8,262 bases of DNA, from contig SMXV01000008.1 of assembly GCA_004356175.1 (NCBI GenBank), positions 1 through 8,262 on the forward strand, given 5' to 3'. The notes beneath the pieces were generated by a model. It was not told the DNA's origin, searched no databases, and saw only the letters and a list, made by a program, of their open reading frames with translations. Below are positions 5,163-8,262 of the stretch, piece after piece. The translations under genes were made by a program, and so were the position numbers. This DNA is from Acidobacteriota bacterium (GTDB taxonomy: Bacteria; Actinomycetota; Acidimicrobiia; Spongiisociales; UBA5794). Every line of letters begins with the position of its first letter. The stretch's first letter is position 1.

Positions 5163-6410
5163 ATGGAACACGAACTTACCACACTGCCAAACGGTCTCCG
5201 CCTCATCACCCACCACATGCCATCGACTCGCTCGGTCGCCATTGGATGCTGGGTCGACACAGGAAGCCGCGACGAGATCGAAATCGAGGCAGGTGCCTCA
5301 CACTTCCTTGAGCACTTGCTCTTCAAAGGAGCAGACACCTGGCCAGCCCGCCGCATCTCGGATACCTTTGACGGGATCGGCGCCCAGCACAACGCCTTCA
5401 CATCACGCGAATACACCTGCTACTGGACTCGCATGCGAGATGCCGACATCGAGACAGGTGTCGAGATTCTCGCCGAGATGCTCATCCGCCCCGAGTTCCG
5501 ACAGGGCGAAATTGACTCCGAGCGCAACGTCGTGCTCGAAGAGATCAACATGAACGAAGACGACCCGACCGATGTTGCCCATGAGCAATTTGTTACCGCA
5601 ATGTGGGATGGCCACCCGCTTGCACCTCCGGTTCTGGGTACGAAAGCTTCAATTGCCTCTATGTCCCGCGAGACGATCCACGGGTATTGGTCCCGCAGGT
5701 ACTCGCCACACTCTGTCGTCGTATCAGTTGCAGGAAACTTCCCCGACCATCTCACCGAATTGATTACGGAACACTTTGGCGGGTGGCAGGGTGACCCGGT
5801 CAGCCGTGAGGAGATCACGCCTCTGTCTGTGGGACGCGTACACGTCGTACGGCGCGACACAGAGCAGGCGCATCTCATTGTTGGATCGCCGTCGATCAAC
5901 CGCAGCGATGAGCGTCGCTTTGCATTGTCGCTTCTCGATCACATCGTGGGTGGCGGGATGTCATCGCGTCTCTTTCAGGAGATCAGGGAGACCCGCGGTC
6001 TTGCCTACGCCGTTCACTCGTTCCGACTGCCATTCTCAGATGCCGGAGCTTCAGCAACCTACGTTGGAACAACTCCGAGCCAGACAGACGAAGTGCTTAA
6101 GATCGTCAGAGAGCAGACCGCAATGGTCGTTGAGAGTGGTGTCACAGCCGAAGAGCTTGCACGGGCAAAGGGCCACGTGAAGGGCTCACTCGCCATCAGC
6201 CTTGAGGATGCCAACAGCCGGATGAACCTCATTGGGCGCACCGAGATCGTTGGACAGCAGCACCGCACCGTCGATGAGATCGTTGAAGCGATATCCATTG
6301 TCACTCACGAGGACATCATTGCGGTCGCCAAAGCTGCATATGGTGGCCCCCACGTCATTGGCGCCGTCGGTCCGTTCGACAGCGCGGACCTTGAGGAGTA
6401 CATCGCATGA
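5163..6410 (+). CDS. M16 family zinc metallopeptidase (processing-peptidase-like)
   Basis: This 415-aa protein is an M16B (mitochondrial processing peptidase/PepR-like) zinc peptidase. The inverted zinc motif HxxEH is HFLEH at residues 47-51, and the distal Glu ligand is E127 in NVVLEEINMNED, 76 residues beyond H51 as expected for the family. The N-terminal LPNGLRLI and VDTGSRDE segments and the later SRLFQEIRETRGLAYAVHSF segment are typical of M16 proteins, so all catalytic features seem intact. No signal peptide is visible, so it is probably cytosolic. An in-frame GTG at 5136 would prepend MAWFLSSNP, unlike relatives and across the -10 box, so I prefer ATG 5163. The stop overlaps the dapB start (ATGA), indicating one operon. 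Actinobacterial relatives often sit beside pnp and dapB; no pnp is seen here. Confidence 0.93.
   Translation: MEHELTTLPNGLRLITHHMPSTRSVAIGCWVDTGSRDEIEIEAGASHFLEHLLFKGADTWPARRISDTFDGIGAQHNAFTSREYTCYWTRMRDADIETGVEILAEMLIRPEFRQGEIDSERNVVLEEINMNEDDPTDVAHEQFVTAMWDGHPLAPPVLGTKASIASMSRETIHGYWSRRYSPHSVVVSVAGNFPDHLTELITEHFGGWQGDPVSREEITPLSVGRVHVVRRDTEQAHLIVGSPSINRSDERRFALSLLDHIVGGGMSSRLFQEIRETRGLAYAVHSFRLPFSDAGASATYVGTTPSQTDEVLKIVREQTAMVVESGVTAEELARAKGHVKGSLAISLEDANSRMNLIGRTEIVGQQHRTVDEIVEAISIVTHEDIIAVAKAAYGGPHVIGAVGPFDSADLEEYIA
6393..6398 (+). promoter_or_regulatory. Internal ribosome binding site for dapB
   Basis: GAGGAG inside the end of the M16 gene lies 8 nt before the dapB ATG at 6407. With the 4-bp ATGA overlap it supports coupled translation of a leadered internal cistron, in contrast to the leaderless first genes around it. 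Confidence 0.5.
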
Positions 6411-7165
6411 ACGTGGGCGTCTCCGGGGCAGGGGGCCGGATGGGCAGCCTCGCCGCGGCAACCATCGATGCCACTCCCGACCTTCACCTCATTGCCCTGT
6501 ATGACCAACACACTGGCGGCAATATTGCGGGACTCACCATTGGACGCGACCACGAAGACCTCGACGGTTGCGACATCATCGTGGAGTTCTCTCGACCGGA
6601 CAGCGTCATGGACAACCTGTCGGTCTGGCGTTCCTACGGCGCTAACGTTGTCGTCGGTACCTCCGGCTTCGACGATGATCGACTTGCTGATCTCGATGAA
6701 CTGTGGGGGAAGGGGCCGGGCAACTGTCTTGTCGTACCGAACTTCTCCATCGGGGCCGTCCTCATGATGACGATGGCCGAGATCGCGGCCCCGCACTTCG
6801 CCGTCGCAGAGATCATCGAGATGCATCACGATGCCAAAGCCGACGCCCCTTCTGGGACCGCCATTGCAACCGCGCAGAAAATCTCAGCACTTGCACCGCA
6901 GCAGGAGCGCGAGGTCGAGAGCGAGGAACTCCATGCTGGAGCGCTCGGTGCAACCGTCGACAACGTGAGGGTGCATTCGGTGCGTTTGCCTGGCGCCATT
7001 GCGCATCAGACTGTTGTGTTCGGCGGCGAGGGGGAACGACTCTCAATCACCCATGACACCTCTGATCGGTCAGCCTTCATGCCTGGGGTGCTGCTTGCGG
7101 TGCGTTCTGTCCCCGCGCAGAAACAGACCCTTGCCGTCGGTCTGGAACGCCTACTCGGCCTCTAG
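6407..7165 (+). CDS. dapB: 4-hydroxy-tetrahydrodipicolinate reductase
   Basis: DapB reduces hydroxy-tetrahydrodipicolinate with NAD(P)H, the second step of the diaminopimelate branch leading to lysine and peptidoglycan cross-links. The 252-aa length is normal for actinobacterial DapB. The dinucleotide-binding loop GAGGRMG is at 7-13, DIIVEFSRPDSV at 56-67, VVGTSGF at 82-88 and PNFSIG at 111-116. The signature EMHHDAKADAPSGTA (138-152) includes the catalytic His140 and Lys144. The ATG overlaps the M16 stop by 4 bp. The previous pathway enzyme, dapA, lies about 1 kb further on in the same direction but is separated by an oppositely oriented thioredoxin gene. Confidence 0.96.
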   Translation: MNVGVSGAGGRMGSLAAATIDATPDLHLIALYDQHTGGNIAGLTIGRDHEDLDGCDIIVEFSRPDSVMDNLSVWRSYGANVVVGTSGFDDDRLADLDELWGKGPGNCLVVPNFSIGAVLMMTMAEIAAPHFAVAEIIEMHHDAKADAPSGTAIATAQKISALAPQQEREVESEELHAGALGATVDNVRVHSVRLPGAIAHQTVVFGGEGERLSITHDTSDRSAFMPGVLLAVRSVPAQKQTLAVGLERLLGL

Positions 7166-7179
7166 CCATCGTCCCCCGA

Positions 7180-7194
7180 GAATCCACAGGATTC
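7180..7194. terminator. Hairpin after dapB (first of three)
   Basis: GAATCC, loop ACA and GGATTC form a perfect 6-bp stem 14 bp after the dapB stop. There is no T-run. It is one of three dyads in the 130-bp convergent gap and probably contributes to stopping or stabilising transcripts. Confidence 0.35.
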
Positions 7195-7200
7195 ACGCAA

Positions 7201-7219
7201 GCAACGCCTTTGGCGTTGC
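7201..7219. terminator. Strong hairpin between convergent dapB and thioredoxin genes
   Basis: GCAACGCC (7201-7208) and GGCGTTGC (7212-7219) form a perfect 8-bp, GC-rich stem with a TTT loop. It is centrally placed between two convergent genes, so it may serve both. Neither side has a proper T-run, as is common for terminators in high-GC actinobacteria. Confidence 0.55.
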
Positions 7220-7221
7220 CC

Positions 7222-7267
7222 CCTCCCTGACCCTCGATCAGCTCAGGCAATCTCTGCGCGAGGGAGG
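7222..7267. terminator. Long-loop inverted repeat before the thioredoxin stop
   Basis: CCTCCCT (7222-7228) and AGGGAGG (7261-7267) are perfect 7-bp complements enclosing 32 nt. It is the third dyad of the convergent gap and, read on the minus strand, the first met after the thioredoxin gene stop. A terminator or mRNA-end role is inferred from position only. Confidence 0.3.
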
Positions 7268-7295
7268 ATAGAGAAGAAGTGAAGAGACGGTGCGG

Positions 7296-8141
7296 CTAGT
7301 ACAGGGCGGTGGCTAGTTGGCGGCGGTAGGAGAGCGAGATTGGGTGGTCGCTGCCGAGTACCTCGAAGATGTCGACCATTGCTTGTCTGGCATCGTCCCT
7401 GCCGTCTGACTTTCTGACGACGACGGCGAGCAGCTTGTCGAGGGCAGGCTCAAACTCCGAGCGGGCTGCGAGGGCCCTTGCGAGATTGAGCTGTGCATCG
7501 TCATTCGACGGATCCTTCGCAGCTGCGGTCTCAAGTACGGAGATGTCGTCCCCCGCCGACTGGCGCAGGCGCGCGGCAGCTTGTAAACGATCGACGTCAG
7601 CATCCGGAACAAGCCTGCCGAGGACGATGAGAGCTTCGTCGATGTCGCCAGCATCGATGAGAAGAGCCGCAAGACTTGTACCTGCGTCCTGATGATCCGA
7701 TTGCGTCTCGAGAACCTGTCGAAAGATGTGCTCAGCGCCCGCCGTATCACCAGAAATGAGAGCGGTGCGAGCTTCGTCCACCATCACATCAAGCTCAGTC
7801 GGAAGATGCCTTTGTATGAATGCGCGTATCGTTTCCTCCGGCAACGCACCTGTGAACCTTTCAACCTCTTTGCCGTTCTTGATTGCGATAACAGTCGGAA
7901 TCGACTGGACGACGAACTGCGCTGACAGAGTCTCGTTCGCGTCGACGTCCACTTTCGCGAGTTCAAAGGTTCCGTCTGCTTCAGCTGCAAGAGCCTCAAG
8001 TGTCGGCGAGAGTGTCTTGCACGGCTCACACCACTCAGCCCAGAAGTCAACGAGCACGAGTACTTCGCGCGACCTCATGAGGACGCGCTGTTGGAAGTCC
8101 TCAGTGGTGACGTCGATCACATGCTGGCTTGCGTTGCTCAC
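7296..8141 (-). CDS. Thioredoxin-TPR protein (CnoX/YbbN-like)
   Basis: The 281-aa protein has an N-terminal thioredoxin fold followed by a C-terminal TPR-like helical region, the architecture of CnoX/YbbN co-chaperones. The active site is W37-C38-E39-P40-C41 within VDFWAEWCEPCKTL, with the cis-proline P82 in SIPTV. Both cysteines are present, unlike E. coli YbbN, so redox activity is likely; the usual Gly of WCGPC is Glu. From about residue 118 the sequence turns into helical, Ala/Leu/Asp-rich repeats (ALISGDTAGAEHIF, LLIDAGDIDEALIVLG, LNLARALAARSEFEPALDKL) typical of TPRs. I chose GTG 8141 because a TATCCT box ends 7 nt before it; ATG 8192 would add 17 residues and overlap the start of dapA. 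It is convergent with dapB and divergent from dapA. Confidence 0.88.
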   Translation of the reverse strand: MSNASQHVIDVTTEDFQQRVLMRSREVLVLVDFWAEWCEPCKTLSPTLEALAAEADGTFELAKVDVDANETLSAQFVVQSIPTVIAIKNGKEVERFTGALPEETIRAFIQRHLPTELDVMVDEARTALISGDTAGAEHIFRQVLETQSDHQDAGTSLAALLIDAGDIDEALIVLGRLVPDADVDRLQAAARLRQSAGDDISVLETAAAKDPSNDDAQLNLARALAARSEFEPALDKLLAVVVRKSDGRDDARQAMVDIFEVLGSDHPISLSYRRQLATALY

Positions 8142-8148
8142 GAGTGGA

Positions 8149-8154
8149 AGGATA
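8149..8154 (-). promoter_or_regulatory. -10 box for leaderless thioredoxin-TPR gene
   Basis: TATCCT on the minus strand is a good TANNNT match and lies 7 nt before GTG 8141, so the mRNA probably begins at that GTG. Its upstream elements must overlap the dapA promoter and start codon region. Confidence 0.5.
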
Positions 8155-8170
8155 CTTGCGGGTTCCGTGG

Positions 8171-8176
8171 TAACTT
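8171..8176 (+). promoter_or_regulatory. -10 box for leaderless dapA transcription
   Basis: TAACTT fits TANNNT and lies 7 nt before the dapA ATG at 8184; no Shine-Dalgarno sequence precedes that ATG. The promoter faces away from the thioredoxin promoter, only 16 bp from its -10 box. Confidence 0.45.
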
Positions 8177-8183
8177 TCCGTCC

Positions 8184-8262
8184 ATGGAACACCGACCTGA
8201 CGCACCCTTCGGTCGAGTAGCGACGGCTATCATCACTCCCTTTACCGCCGAAGGTTCTGTCG
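8184..8262 (+). CDS. dapA: 4-hydroxy-tetrahydrodipicolinate synthase, 5' end only
   Basis: Only the first 26 codons are in the window. The residues GRVATAIITPFTAEGSV (10-26) match the DapA N-terminus, where the family reads G…TAMVTPF…DGSVD. DapA condenses pyruvate with aspartate semialdehyde, the first committed step of diaminopimelate and lysine synthesis, and DapB acts on its product. The frame is open to the window edge, so the gene is partial because of the window, not broken. Start ATG 8184 fits the family N-terminal length and the TAACTT box 7 nt upstream. The N-acetylneuraminate lyase-type relatives share this motif, but proximity to dapB favours DapA. Confidence 0.85.
   Translation, partial: MEHRPDAPFGRVATAIITPFTAEGSV

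Noticed and set aside
1..8262. CRISPR array, phage or complete insertion sequence
   Set aside because: No regularly spaced repeats with unique spacers, no cas, phage or transposase genes were found.

Overview
The window looks like chromosomal DNA of a moderately high-GC actinomycetote (Actinomycetota; possibly an acidimicrobiian or related uncultured lineage, which is a guess). The pointers are: a DUF222/HNH ('13E12 repeat') relic, a family very abundant in actinobacteria; the M16 peptidase-dapB-dapA neighbourhood; a CobS/CobT-like ATPase-VWA pair; and TANNNT -10 boxes placed 6-8 nt before the start codon at five genes, as in leaderless actinobacterial genes. No tRNA, rRNA, CRISPR array or intact insertion sequence was seen.

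Layout. Positions 1-279 hold no convincing gene, only a possible truncated minus-strand reading frame and a cluster of GTCAC half-sites at 176-198. yajQ is at 280-765 (+). The 766-1387 gap has two parts: a strongly structured 240-bp block bounded by 9-bp inverted repeats (781-1020), and the decayed remnant of a DUF222/HNH endonuclease gene on the minus strand (1047-1321). A minus-strand operon follows: a 738-aa VWA protein with an HExxH motif (2390-4606), then, 9 bp further on, a CobS-like MoxR-group AAA+ ATPase (1388-2380). Divergent from it is arfB (4696-5094, +), then an M16 zinc peptidase (5163-6410, +) overlapping dapB (6407-7165, +) by 4 bp. A hairpin-rich convergent gap (7166-7295) separates dapB from a thioredoxin-TPR (CnoX/YbbN-like) gene on the minus strand (7296-8141). 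Divergent from that, across only 42 bp, dapA begins at 8184 and runs off the window.

How the genes relate. dapA and dapB encode consecutive steps of the diaminopimelate/lysine pathway that supplies peptidoglycan. arfB, the M16 peptidase and the thioredoxin-TPR protein are housekeeping and quality-control factors. The ATPase-VWA pair resembles the CobS/CobT part of cobaltochelatase and other MoxR-VWA chaperone pairs, but no CobN-like large subunit is present, so its target is unknown.

The observations most worth following are: the ATPase appears to have exchanged its two Mg-site residues (Walker A Ser/Thr to Asp, Walker B Asp to Ser); its VWA partner carries an HExxH motif; and the structured inverted-repeat block lies directly downstream of the HNH relic.
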